Shown piece by piece: positions 1 through 7,897 of a DNA stretch of 64,000 bases. The notes beneath the pieces are model-generated. The model was not told where the DNA came from, did not search any database, and saw only the letters and a list, made by a program, of their open reading frames with translations. Made by a program: the position numbers and the translations under genes. Origin of the DNA: UBA8231 sp036011085 (GTDB lineage: Bacteria; Latescibacterota; UBA2968; UBA8231); contig DASCMS010000073.1 in assembly GCA_036011085.1 (NCBI GenBank), positions 37,860 through 101,859 of the forward strand. The letters are read 5' to 3'. Position 1 is the stretch's first letter. Each line of letters opens with the position of its first letter.

Positions 1-1
1 A

Positions 2-2401
2 AGTCTGGCGCTATGGGAGGAAGAGGCGGGGCGCCGAGTCATAGACTACTCATTCAGCGAAGGTGACGAGGACACCTACCGCCACGTGGTCTTCCACGCC
101 CATGGCCACCTGCAAGTCATTGCCAATTCGGAACTGTCTGAAGACGCCCTCTCCGAAGCCAGCCGTTTCGCCGAGGTCTTCGGTTTCGCCTACAGCCGTT
201 TTCTCGAGCTCAAGGCCGCGGAGGACAGCGCCCGTCGGCGGGCCATCGAAGCCGCGGCCGAGCGCGTGCGCGCCGCAGCCATGGCGATGAACTCACCGGA
301 CGATCTGCGCGATGTGGCCGGCATGCTGTTCACGGAGGCCCGCTCGCTGGGCATCGACACGCCACGAGTGTGCATCAACTTCCTCGATCCGACCAGCGGC
401 CAGTGGCAGAGCTTTAATACGAATCTGAACCCGCGGAACTACGGCCTGGAGCCCACTGCCGCCGACATCTACGAATACAGCGAGGAGGCCATCACGTATG
501 TACGAGACGTCGGTGAAGGACGCGGGGGCGGGAGTGTTGGACGTCGAGAGCTGGAGCGGCTGAAGCGCGCAGACATGCCCGAGACCTTGCCATACACGTT
601 CACGCTCGAAATGGCCGTCGAGTACGTTCGGGAACAGTACGGAGTGGCCACGGAGGGGTTGGCGACGAACTCCTACCTGGCCGAATGGGTCGGCGACTGG
701 CAGTTCACCCATATACCCTTCGACCATGGTGTTCTTCTCTATTGGGAGAGTCACCACGACGACGAACACGCCGCCGTCATCCAGGAACTGGCCGAGGCCC
801 TCAACCTCGGCTTCATCCGCTTCCGCGACTTCCAGCGCCTCGAAGACCAGATCATACGCCTCGAAGAGGCGCACACCGCTCTCGAGCTGGCCAACGAGCA
901 GATCCAGCAGGCCAACCGGCTCAAGTCCGAGTTCCTCGCCAACATGAGCCACGAGCTGCGCACGCCGATGAACGCCATCGTCGGCTTCTCCAAGATCGTA
1001 CACCGCAAGGCCAAGACCCAGCTCGACCGCCGCCAGGTGGACAACCTCGAGCGCGTGCTGCAGTCCTCCGAAATCCTGATGGCCCTGATCAACGATATCC
1101 TCGACCTGTCCAAGATTGAGGCCGGCCGCCTGGAGGTGCAGCCCGAGCACTTTGACCTGCGCGAGTTGCTCGAGAGTTGTGTCGGCACCGTGTCGCCCCT
1201 GGTGAAGAAGGGCGTGCAGCTGAAGACACGCTTGGCGCGGGAGCTGTCTCCCGTCTGGTCCGATCCGACCCGTGTCCGCCAGATCGTCATCAACCTGCTG
1301 TCGAATGCCGCCAAGTTTACCGAGGAAGGTGAGATCCGCGTCGGCCTGCGCACCATCGGCAAGGATCGGGTCGCCATCTCCGTCAGTGACAGCGGCATCG
1401 GCATTCCCGGCGACAAACTGGCCAGCATCTTCGAGGAGTTCCGTCAGGCTGACGGCTCCACCACGCGCAAGTACGGGGGTACCGGTCTCGGCCTGTCCAT
1501 CTCGAAGAAGCTGGCGCAGATGCTGGGCGGCGACGTCACCGTCGACAGTGTCGTCGGCGAAGGTTCGACCTTCACCGTCAACCTGCCCGTCGAGGTCCCG
1601 TCATCAGAGGCGACACTGGAGCCGTTGAAGCCAGACCAGCTGCCGGCCACCGGGGGCGGTGGACGCGTGGTACTCTCCATCGACGATGACCCTGACGTCA
1701 TCTCACTGATCACGCAGGAGCTGGAAGAAGACGGCTACCAGGTTATCGGTGCGCAGCACGCCATTGACGGCATCGAGAAGGCCCAGCGGGTCCAGCCCTA
1801 CGCGATCACCCTCGACATCATGATGCCGGGCATGGACGGCTGGGAGGCGATCACGCGCTTGAAGACCAACCCGGAGACACGTGACATCCCGTTGATCGTG
1901 CTGTCCATCATCGACAACAAGGAGCTGGGGTATCGCCTGGGCGCCGACGAGTACCTGATCAAACCCGTGGACCGCGACTCCCTCTGCCGGGCGCTGCAGC
2001 GCTATGAGGGGCGTGGCAAGGAAGTGCTCGTCACCGACGACGATCCCGACGTCATAGACCTGACGCGACAGTTGCTCGAAGAGGACGGCTGGACCGTGCG
2101 CGCCGCCAGCAATGGCCAGGAGGCCCTTGACGCCATGGCCGAGAAGATGCCCGACGTCATGCTGCTGGATCTGATGATGCCGGTGATGGACGGTTTCGAG
2201 ACGTTGCGCCGCGTGCGTGACAACCCCGGGACGAAGAACCTGCCCATCATCGTCATCACCGCCAAGGACCTGGGTGCCGACGAGGTCGAGAACCTGCGCG
2301 CCAACGCCAGCCGTGTGATCGAGAAGGACGGGCTGGACCGCGGCCGTATCCTGCGTGAGTTACGCGAGGCCATGTCCGCCTTGCGCGACGGGTCAACCTG
2401 A
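2..2401 (+). CDS. Hybrid sensor histidine kinase with two receiver domains (5' end outside window)
   Basis: The reading frame is open from the first bases of the window, so the true start lies to the left; the first internal start is a GTG at 86. Counting from that GTG, about 270 residues of N-terminal sensor region precede a HisKA dimerisation domain with phospho-acceptor His near residue 288 (motif MSHELRTP). An HATPase follows, with N box, DSGIGIP and GGTGLGLS motifs. Two receiver domains come next, from about residues 529 and 646, each with an acidic DDDPDV pocket and a phospho-acceptor Asp before MMP. The second receiver lacks the usual Lys-Pro pair near its end, reading VIEKDG instead. 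A long helix just before the H-box looks like a signalling coiled coil. No transmembrane segment is seen in the visible part, so it is probably cytosolic. The signal is unknown and no output regulator is adjacent. Confidence 0.9.
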   Translation, partial: SLALWEEEAGRRVIDYSFSEGDEDTYRHVVFHAHGHLQVIANSELSEDALSEASRFAEVFGFAYSRFLELKAAEDSARRRAIEAAAERVRAAAMAMNSPDDLRDVAGMLFTEARSLGIDTPRVCINFLDPTSGQWQSFNTNLNPRNYGLEPTAADIYEYSEEAITYVRDVGEGRGGGSVGRRELERLKRADMPETLPYTFTLEMAVEYVREQYGVATEGLATNSYLAEWVGDWQFTHIPFDHGVLLYWESHHDDEHAAVIQELAEALNLGFIRFRDFQRLEDQIIRLEEAHTALELANEQIQQANRLKSEFLANMSHELRTPMNAIVGFSKIVHRKAKTQLDRRQVDNLERVLQSSEILMALINDILDLSKIEAGRLEVQPEHFDLRELLESCVGTVSPLVKKGVQLKTRLARELSPVWSDPTRVRQIVINLLSNAAKFTEEGEIRVGLRTIGKDRVAISVSDSGIGIPGDKLASIFEEFRQADGSTTRKYGGTGLGLSISKKLAQMLGGDVTVDSVVGEGSTFTVNLPVEVPSSEATLEPLKPDQLPATGGGGRVVLSIDDDPDVISLITQELEEDGYQVIGAQHAIDGIEKAQRVQPYAITLDIMMPGMDGWEAITRLKTNPETRDIPLIVLSIIDNKELGYRLGADEYLIKPVDRDSLCRALQRYEGRGKEVLVTDDDPDVIDLTRQLLEEDGWTVRAASNGQEALDAMAEKMPDVMLLDLMMPVMDGFETLRRVRDNPGTKNLPIIVITAKDLGADEVENLRANASRVIEKDGLDRGRILRELREAMSALRDGST

Positions 2402-2563
2402 GGCGAGCGACTCCAGATGACTCAGTTCATCCGCATGGCTGATATCGCGCGGTCAGACGAGGATCTCAGCGGCCGCCACCTGCCCGCCGACAAGCTCGGC
2501 TCTTTGACCATCGTCGGGGAGACACAGAAGAAGTGCAGAGAGCGTGGGGTAATATCGCTGCGG

Positions 2564-3118
2564 TTACGGCAGGAGATCGGCGACCTGGATCGAGGCATCC
2601 GGGGCCAGCATGGGCGACACCGTATCCGCGCCGGTCAGCGCGATCATGGACTGATACGTCGCACCCGCCGGATCGCGGTAGACTTCCAGCCTGGCAACCG
2701 TCAGATCCAGAATCCAGTATTCGGGCACGCCATTGCGCGCATAGGCGGACAGCTTCCGCCCACGGTCGTAACTCAAGCTCGACTCGGAGACTTCGACGAC
2801 CAACATTGCCTGGGTCGGATGCCCATCGGAATAGTCGCGGATCGCACCTGCGACCACGACGACGTCGGGCTCGGGCTCGGACAGATCGTCCAGGGCAAAG
2901 GGAAGCTGGTGACGGACGTAGGCCGATGGGAACGCTGAGCCCAGCGCGGCCCCAACGAGCTCGTAAGCAGTCGCATGCCGACTGCCAAGGGGCGTCATCT
3001 CCCAGATCTCGCCGTCGAGCAGCTCGATACGAGCGTCCGGAGCAAACCCGCCCGCCTCGACCATGCGGTCGTACTCCACACGTGTCCAACGGCGTCGTTG
3101 CACTGCAGATGAAGACAT
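2564..3118 (-). CDS. Uma2 family (DUF820) restriction-endonuclease-fold protein
   Basis: The 184-residue product has the Uma2 pattern: an N-terminal segment with RIELLDGEIW, a central EPEPDVVVV strand, then VVEVSESS and a late YWILDL strand. These place acidic residues and a Lys as in PD-(D/E)XK nucleases (PEPDV, VVEVS, DRGRK). The family is common in Cyanobacteria and environmental phyla, often in many copies, and its biological role is unclear. I chose the ATG at 3118 because GGAGAGGG lies 5-12 nt upstream on this strand; an ATG at 3133 would add five residues. It converges on the kinase gene. The roughly 300 bp to its right (3119-3425) holds no gene I can support. Confidence 0.8.
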   Translation of the reverse strand: MSSSAVQRRRWTRVEYDRMVEAGGFAPDARIELLDGEIWEMTPLGSRHATAYELVGAALGSAFPSAYVRHQLPFALDDLSEPEPDVVVVAGAIRDYSDGHPTQAMLVVEVSESSLSYDRGRKLSAYARNGVPEYWILDLTVARLEVYRDPAGATYQSMIALTGADTVSPMLAPDASIQVADLLP

Positions 3119-3425
3119 GGGCACCCTCTCCATACGGATCTCTTCCCAAGATAATCAGTCGTCGACATGATCTCCACGAAGGAAACCACGTGCCAGAGAG
3201 CGGACCGTTGGGCAAGGCTCCTGAGCTGCAGCGACTTGCACGAGTCATCCGCAGTGCAGAGCCGCTCACTGAACGGCTCGATCCGGAAACACCAGTGTCA
3301 CCTGCTGTCTACAGAGCCAGACATGCCGTCAGAGCTACGCTCATCGCAGAAGACGTGGGAACGACCTCCACCGTGAGACTGCACGCGGAAACCCCATCAT
3401 GACGATGAGATCCGTCCCCCTCCTG

Positions 3426-5033
3426 CTACTTCTCGCCACGACTGGCTTCGCCGCCCCAGGTGACTTCATCCCCTACACACCGACCGAAGCCGATCCAGTC
3501 CGTGAGCCGTGGCGCTGGACCACCTATCCAGAGCTCGCCGGCACGGGCGTCACGCGGATGGCGCAGACCCCGGAGGCGGATCCGGCCGTCCCAGCGCGAA
3601 CCGTAGTCCGACCGGAAGTTGACGAAGCTCGTGCCGTGGCGCACGGTGTTTTCGATCAGCAGGTCACCGCCTCCGGTGACGGAGATCCCCTTGAAGCCGA
3701 TCGTGCAGTCGCGGATGGTGAGGTTCCAGCAATGAAAGTGCACGTCGATACGGTTCAGGCGACAGTTCTCGACCCGGAAGTTCTTGTTGAGATTGGTGCC
3801 GAATACGCCCCACGAAACCCAACCCGCCTCCGCCGTCAGGTTGCGGAAGGTACAGTTGAGCATGCGCGCGCCGCCGATACCGTAGGTGCCGTGGGCGACG
3901 TCGCGTCCCTTGCCCTCACGGTTCTTCTCCCAGGGCATGCAGCGGATGTTCTCGAGAGTGACATCGTACACGCCACTGAGGATGTAGCAGCCGCGTCGCG
4001 GTTCCATGGAGTTGTCACTGTGCCCCGGCTCCAGGCCCATCCATTGATCGCGCACGACGGTACGGCTGCGCTCTATGAGGATGCCGTGGTGGTGGTACCC
4101 CGGAGAGCTGTTCTGCGGCGAATCACCGGAGAAGTAGAACGTGCCTCCCCGGATGACGAGAACGTTGTCGTTGCACGGCGTGGCCCGCACCGAGGTGAAA
4201 TCGCTGAAGGCCCAGGCGATGTCGCCAAGGATGCGGCCTTCCTCCTCGACGTAGAACAGCTCCTCACGGGCCCAACCGCGCTTTGAATAGTTGCCGGCGC
4301 GAATGCCGATGCGGTCCCCCTCGTCGGCGACGCTGATCAGGTGGCCGGCATAGGGGGCGAGTTCGGGGATGAGCTGCACGCCTGGGCGGATCTTCTCGAG
4401 GAGGGCGGACTTCAACTCCGCGTCGAGAGGCACGTCCACTGCGGGACGGTCGTTGCGGACCACGAAGCGCGGTTCCGCCTTGCTGTTGTGGCGTTCATCG
4501 ATATGGAACACCGATCTGCCCCAGTCGACGCCGGTCCGGATCTCGATGCCGTGGGTGTCCCGGATCCAGAACTCACCGCTGCGTTGCACAACCGGCACCC
4601 GGTGTACGTTGGCCCAGGCGTGGGCCGCCTTGATGGCCGCACCGTCGTCCCGGGTGCCGTCTTCAGTGGCTCCGAACATCCGGTAGTTGACGGCCTCCGC
4701 TTCGACGAGCTCGGCTGCCAGGCCGTCGGCCAGGGGCAGAACGCTGGCGCCGTCAGGGGTCTCGTCGGCGCCTGCCTCACGAATCTGATAGAGCCCCTCG
4801 CCGCCGTCCCCGGGAATATGGAAACCCGTCGTCTCCACCCAGTCGCCGGCGCGCAGGTCCGGCATGCCCTTGAGGGCTGCAGTTGTGAGGGTTCGCGTCA
4901 GCCTCGAGTCGGTGGACATGGGGCTCTCCTGGGTCAGGGCATGCGCGGCAGGCTGTGCCAGCACGGCGCCGCCGGCCCCGATCCCGGCAAGGGCCCTGCG
5001 ACGACTCATTCGGTGTGGTGTGGACGAGGTCAC
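3426..5033 (-). CDS. Tat-exported right-handed beta-helix (pectate-lyase-superfamily-like) protein
   Basis: The 535-residue product starts with a twin-arginine-like signal (SRRRALAGIG, then a hydrophobic stretch ending AAHA), so it is probably exported folded. Its middle and C-terminal parts are rich in short strand repeats of the parallel beta-helix type (for example VTLENIRCM, NFRVENCRL, NLTIRDCTI, DLLIENT). This is the architecture of pectate-lyase-superfamily and phage-tail-spike-like proteins that act on polysaccharides. I cannot name a substrate or catalytic residues. A GTG at 5033 is preceded by AGG about 6 nt upstream; an ATG at 5009 directly before the twin-Arg motif is the alternative. 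A strong terminator-like hairpin sits only 23 nt before the GTG, with a structured leader upstream of it, suggesting transcription attenuation. Confidence 0.75.
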   Translation of the reverse strand: MTSSTPHRMSRRRALAGIGAGGAVLAQPAAHALTQESPMSTDSRLTRTLTTAALKGMPDLRAGDWVETTGFHIPGDGGEGLYQIREAGADETPDGASVLPLADGLAAELVEAEAVNYRMFGATEDGTRDDGAAIKAAHAWANVHRVPVVQRSGEFWIRDTHGIEIRTGVDWGRSVFHIDERHNSKAEPRFVVRNDRPAVDVPLDAELKSALLEKIRPGVQLIPELAPYAGHLISVADEGDRIGIRAGNYSKRGWAREELFYVEEEGRILGDIAWAFSDFTSVRATPCNDNVLVIRGGTFYFSGDSPQNSSPGYHHHGILIERSRTVVRDQWMGLEPGHSDNSMEPRRGCYILSGVYDVTLENIRCMPWEKNREGKGRDVAHGTYGIGGARMLNCTFRNLTAEAGWVSWGVFGTNLNKNFRVENCRLNRIDVHFHCWNLTIRDCTIGFKGISVTGGGDLLIENTVRHGTSFVNFRSDYGSRWDGRIRLRGLRHPRDARAGELWIGGPAPRLTDWIGFGRCVGDEVTWGGEASRGEK

Positions 5034-5055
5034 GGACCTGACTCCCGGTCAGATG

Positions 5056-5092
5056 AAAAAAAAACCGGGCGCGCCGCTGCTGACGCGCCCGG
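5056..5092 (-). terminator. Intrinsic terminator / attenuator hairpin with U9 tail
   Basis: On the minus strand a perfect 9-bp stem (CCGGGCGCG / CGCGCCCGG, 10-nt loop) is followed at once by nine T residues. This is a textbook Rho-independent terminator, and it reads only on the minus strand because the A-tract lies on its left in plus coordinates. It ends 23 nt upstream of the GTG of the beta-helix gene, so it either ends an upstream small RNA or attenuates that gene. Confidence 0.9.
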
Positions 5093-5105
5093 GATACCTC
5101 TAATA

Positions 5106-5156
5106 CCAGGTGGGCGACCACCTGGACACTTGACCGAAATCAGGTCAGGTGGTCGC
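5106..5156 (-). promoter_or_regulatory. Two mutually exclusive leader hairpins
   Basis: Segment 5114-5124 forms a perfect 11-bp inverted repeat with 5146-5156 (GCGACCACCTG / CAGGTGGTCGC). The same segment (to 5125) also forms a perfect 8-bp hairpin with 5106-5113 (CCAGGTGG / CCACCTGG, 4-nt loop). Both cannot form together. The stop codon of the short ORF at 5145-5183 overlaps the upstream arm, so a terminating ribosome would favour the downstream hairpin. This geometry matches a translation-sensitive attenuator or a switch; the pairing is seen, the function is inferred. Confidence 0.7.
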
Positions 5157-5183
5157 ACCTCCTACGGGTATACAACTACTCAC
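5145..5183 (-). CDS. 12-codon leader ORF with near-perfect Shine-Dalgarno
   Basis: A GTG at 5183 follows AAAGGAGGTG (5188-5197) by four bases. That is a ten-base match to the 16S rRNA 3' end, the strongest ribosome-binding site I noticed in the window. The frame encodes M-S-S-C-I-P-V-G-G-A-T-T and stops at 5145-5147, inside a hairpin arm. The peptide has no run of a single amino acid that would suggest an amino-acid attenuator, so any sensing is likely of translation state or a ligand rather than one tRNA. It could be a functional micropeptide instead. Confidence 0.55.
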   Translation of the reverse strand: MSSCIPVGGATT

Positions 5184-5386
5184 AGACCACCTCCTTTCGT
5201 ATCGGCTACGAGTACCCTGTACACCGGCACGGAACCTATCGTGCCGCCGCCATAGGCGGGTACGTCGCGCTCATCAGCTGGCCGGCAGCGCTTCGTCACA
5301 AGACGGGATTGCGGCCAGTCGGCAGCATGCTCGGGGCCGGCGGCCATCGTCGGCCCAACCGGCACCGCAGTGCGGCACCGGTTGCA

Positions 5387-5416
5387 AATGTAGCCCGCCG
5401 ACAGAATCCAAGTCAA
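5387..5416 (-). promoter_or_regulatory. Candidate sigma-70 promoter for the leader RNA
   Basis: On the minus strand TTGACT (5411-5416) and TACATT (5387-5392) are separated by 18 bp. A start about 7 nt downstream would fall at the foot of the 14-bp 5' hairpin. The match is moderate, but its position relative to the structured RNA is what one would expect. Confidence 0.4.
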
Positions 5417-5442
5417 GCCCGTTTTCCGTCTCCGTCGAAGAT

Positions 5443-5470
5443 TTGCAGAAAACTCCGTATCCTGTAGTAT
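5443..5470 (+). promoter_or_regulatory. Candidate promoter of the HemY-type oxidase gene
   Basis: TTGCAG (5443-5448) and TAGTAT (5465-5470) are spaced 16 bp apart, each four of six matches to consensus. The ATG at 5482 follows within about 12 nt, so transcripts from here would be almost leaderless, in line with the lack of a clear Shine-Dalgarno. It is divergent from, and close to, the leader-RNA promoter. Confidence 0.35.
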
Positions 5471-5481
5471 TCACTGTAGTT

Positions 5482-6900
5482 ATGAGAGAGAAATCAGTGT
5501 CCATCTCGACGGATGTTGCCGTTGTTGGCGCCGGCATCTGGGGTCTGGCGACGCATCACTACCTGCGACGTCTCGCCCCTCGGACGAGAGTACACCTGTT
5601 CGATGCCGGACGGCGTCCGGGTGGCGCCATCTCGACGGTGCGTCGTGGTGACTACCTGTTCGAACCCGGTCCCAACAGCCTGCTCGACAACTCGCCGGAG
5701 CTGCGGCAGCTACTCGACGAAACCGGACTCTCTGAGCCCGTCATCGAGGCACGTCCGGAGGCGGCCAGAAACCGCTTCATCGTGCGGGATGGTCGTCTGC
5801 GGCCACTGCCAATGAGTCCGCCGGCTCTGCTGACTTCCGACCTGTTCTCACTGGGAGCCAAGCTGCGACTCGCCCGGGAGCCTTTCGTACGGGCCGCCGA
5901 CGCCGACGCGGAGGAAACCCTCGAGCAATTCGTCCTGCGACGCCTGGGACGCGAATTTCTCGACTACGCCGTGGACCCCTTCGTCTCGGGTACCTTCGCC
6001 GGACTCCCTTCTGAGCTTTGCGTACGCTCCGCTTTCCGTCGTCTCTGGAATCTCGAACAGAACCACGGCAGCCTCATCCGCGGCGCCATCCGTCTGGCCC
6101 GGGAGCGCAAGCGCGCCGGCTCGTCGGGGGACGTGCAAGCCGGACCCAGTGGCAAGATGCTGAGTTTTGCCGGCGGTCTGCAGACCCTTGTCGACACCCT
6201 CGCTCAACCCCTCGGCGACAACCTGACACCCGGCGTTCGTCTGACGTCGGTGCGGCGCGGCGACCAGGGACTCGATCTGCACTTCGAGGGTGACAGCGGT
6301 GGAGTCGACGTCCAGGCCGCCACGGTTCTGCTCACCATTCCCGCTCACGCCTACGACGATGTCAGCTTCGGCTTCGACATTCCCGCCGCCGCTCTGCACG
6401 GTATACCCTACCCGCCGGTGACGGCCGTGTTCTTCGGCTTTGACCGGCACCCCCTCGCCGAACCGCCTGACGGATTCGGCTTTCTCGTGCCTCGCGTGGA
6501 GGGCCGCTCCGTCCTGGGAACCCTGTGGAACTCTTCGGCGTACACCGGCCGCGCCCCGGAGGGTGGCGCCGCCTTCACAACCTACATCGGCGGACGCCGG
6601 CAGCCGGAGATCGCCGGGTGGGAGGACGATCGACTCATCCATGCTGTGCGGGATGAGTTGAGGCAGTTGATGGGGATTGAGGCGAAACCCGACGAGATTG
6701 TGCTGCGGCGCTGGGAGCGGGCGATTCCGCAGTACGTCATGGGACATGGCACCGCCATGGGTGCGGTGGACGACCTCGAACAGTCACAGCCGGGATTGTA
6801 CGTGGGCGGCAACTTCCGCGGAGGGATCTCCGTGGGGGACTGTGTCAGCCGCGCCAGCGAGACCGCCCGGAAGATCGCTGACAGGCAACCCGCAGCCTGA
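5482..6900 (+). CDS. hemG: Protoporphyrinogen/coproporphyrinogen oxidase, HemY-type flavoprotein
   Basis: The 472-residue FAD protein has an N-terminal Rossmann motif GAGIWG (residues 16-21), then DAGRRPGG and an FEPGPNS segment typical of the HemY/PPOX amine-oxidase fold. The C-terminal FAD-binding part reads YVGGNFRGGISVGDCV. It oxidises protoporphyrinogen IX (or coproporphyrinogen III in the Gram-positive-type route), normally using oxygen. The frame is open further left to 5149, but that extension has no family features and crosses a promoter, so I start at the ATG at 5482; a GTG at 5500 is also possible. Nearby hemA and a CcsA/HemX protein support a tetrapyrrole role. Confidence 0.88.
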   Translation: MREKSVSISTDVAVVGAGIWGLATHHYLRRLAPRTRVHLFDAGRRPGGAISTVRRGDYLFEPGPNSLLDNSPELRQLLDETGLSEPVIEARPEAARNRFIVRDGRLRPLPMSPPALLTSDLFSLGAKLRLAREPFVRAADADAEETLEQFVLRRLGREFLDYAVDPFVSGTFAGLPSELCVRSAFRRLWNLEQNHGSLIRGAIRLARERKRAGSSGDVQAGPSGKMLSFAGGLQTLVDTLAQPLGDNLTPGVRLTSVRRGDQGLDLHFEGDSGGVDVQAATVLLTIPAHAYDDVSFGFDIPAAALHGIPYPPVTAVFFGFDRHPLAEPPDGFGFLVPRVEGRSVLGTLWNSSAYTGRAPEGGAAFTTYIGGRRQPEIAGWEDDRLIHAVRDELRQLMGIEAKPDEIVLRRWERAIPQYVMGHGTAMGAVDDLEQSQPGLYVGGNFRGGISVGDCVSRASETARKIADRQPAA

Positions 6901-6919
6901 ATCCGACGACCGGCCGGGG

Positions 6920-7831
6920 CTACCAGGGTACGGCGTCGGAGGCTGATACACTGGTCGAGAGACCGAAGATGATCTGGTTGCCGGCGGGGAAGTTCCGTCC
7001 CCCGGTGCTGATGCGCAGCGCCGCCTCGATGATCGTATCCCCGCCGAGGCGCCAGGATGCGGTCGGCGCCAGATAGGTGATCCGTTTGGTCAGCGACTCG
7101 GTGCGCAACCCGAAGGATCTGCCGGCCTTGCCGTAGAGCCCGTCGAGCTTGAGGGCCAGCTGCAACCGCGGCAGCGGGTTGTAGCCCACTTCGGCGTTGA
7201 CCAGCCACTCGTCACCGGGTTCACGCAGGATCTCGGTGTTTTCAGTGCGCACGCGGTAGCCCACATCGACGTTGGCGTACGCCGGAAGAGGCCACAGGGA
7301 GCGTCCTGCCTGCACGACGATGTCGTAGTCCCACTGACCCTCGCCTACCGGGATCAGCCCGTCCTCGTTCTTGAACTCTCCCGTCGGGATCTTCACCCCA
7401 CCTTTCAGGGTCAGCAGGAACGGCTTGTCAAAGAGCCGCCAGCGGGCAAAGACACGCGTATCGCTGAAACCGGACTCGGCCGGTGAGTCGATGCGAGTGT
7501 CGTCGTCGAAGGACTGGTCGAACCACGGCACCTGGAGCCCCACATCGATGGCGTCGGTGATGCCGTAGTAGCCCTCCAGGAAAACGGCGGTCGATTCGTA
7601 GCTGCCGTTGAAGCGGTACGGCTGGCGACTGCCTGCGGCACGGGAGCCGAGAGTGTTGTCGGGCAGCAGGATGGGTTGGTCGGCGTCGGTGTACCACTCG
7701 TCCGTCGACTGCTGGAACCAGCTGGCCTTGGCCCACAGTGTGCCCCTGGGTGTCGTCCAGGCCCCGGCCAGCGCCAGGGTGGGCGTCAGCAGGACGAAGA
7801 GACAGAAGGTGGTGATACGTTGCTGTTTCAT
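6920..7831 (-). CDS. Secreted outer-membrane beta-barrel-like protein of unknown function
   Basis: The 303-residue product begins with a clear signal peptide (basic MKQQR, hydrophobic core, cleavage near ALAG). The rest alternates short amphipathic strands, as in outer-membrane channels of the transporter/DUF3187-like type: AVFLEGYYGITDAIDVGLQVPWF, then RWRLF, TLKGGVKIPTGEF and a terminal aromatic residue (PW). Function is not readable from sequence. It sits on the opposite strand inside the heme block, converging on the oxidase gene with a 19-bp gap. The ATG at 7831 directly precedes the signal peptide but has no obvious Shine-Dalgarno; the longer frame up to 8188 would overlap hemA and is rejected. 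Confidence 0.75.
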   Translation of the reverse strand: MKQQRITTFCLFVLLTPTLALAGAWTTPRGTLWAKASWFQQSTDEWYTDADQPILLPDNTLGSRAAGSRQPYRFNGSYESTAVFLEGYYGITDAIDVGLQVPWFDQSFDDDTRIDSPAESGFSDTRVFARWRLFDKPFLLTLKGGVKIPTGEFKNEDGLIPVGEGQWDYDIVVQAGRSLWPLPAYANVDVGYRVRTENTEILREPGDEWLVNAEVGYNPLPRLQLALKLDGLYGKAGRSFGLRTESLTKRITYLAPTASWRLGGDTIIEAALRISTGGRNFPAGNQIIFGLSTSVSASDAVPW

Positions 7832-7897
7832 CACATACACAGTTAGTTTTGATGTTGCTCTGAGCATACCCCGAATTCGTCTGCCCGTCGGTGATAT

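Larger units (their letters stand above)
5056..5380 (-). ncRNA. Structured leader RNA or small RNA upstream of the beta-helix gene
   Basis: From a plausible start near 5380 to the terminator, about 325 nt carry several inverted repeats. The 5' hairpin at 5355-5383 has a 14-bp stem in which two central pairs are G-U on the minus-strand RNA but would be C-A mismatches in a plus-strand RNA, which supports minus-strand transcription. Further hairpins are GGCACG/CGTGCC near 5224-5243 and CCGCC/GGCGG near 5246-5258. The short ORF, switch hairpins and terminator follow. It lacks hallmark motifs of tmRNA, RNase P RNA or SRP RNA, and I recognise no riboswitch class. The region contains no other gene. 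Confidence 0.6.

Noticed and set aside
293..1150. Long minus-strand open frame inside the histidine kinase
   Set aside because: It is a shadow of the strongly biased codon use of the kinase gene, with no recognisable domain.
3119..3425. Short open frames between the Uma2 and beta-helix genes
   Set aside because: Neither strand shows a ribosome-binding site with a recognisable product; nothing supported lies here.
5149..5481. Upstream extension of the HemY-type frame
   Set aside because: The extra 111 codons are Arg/Pro-rich, show no family homology and cover a structured RNA and promoter on the other strand.
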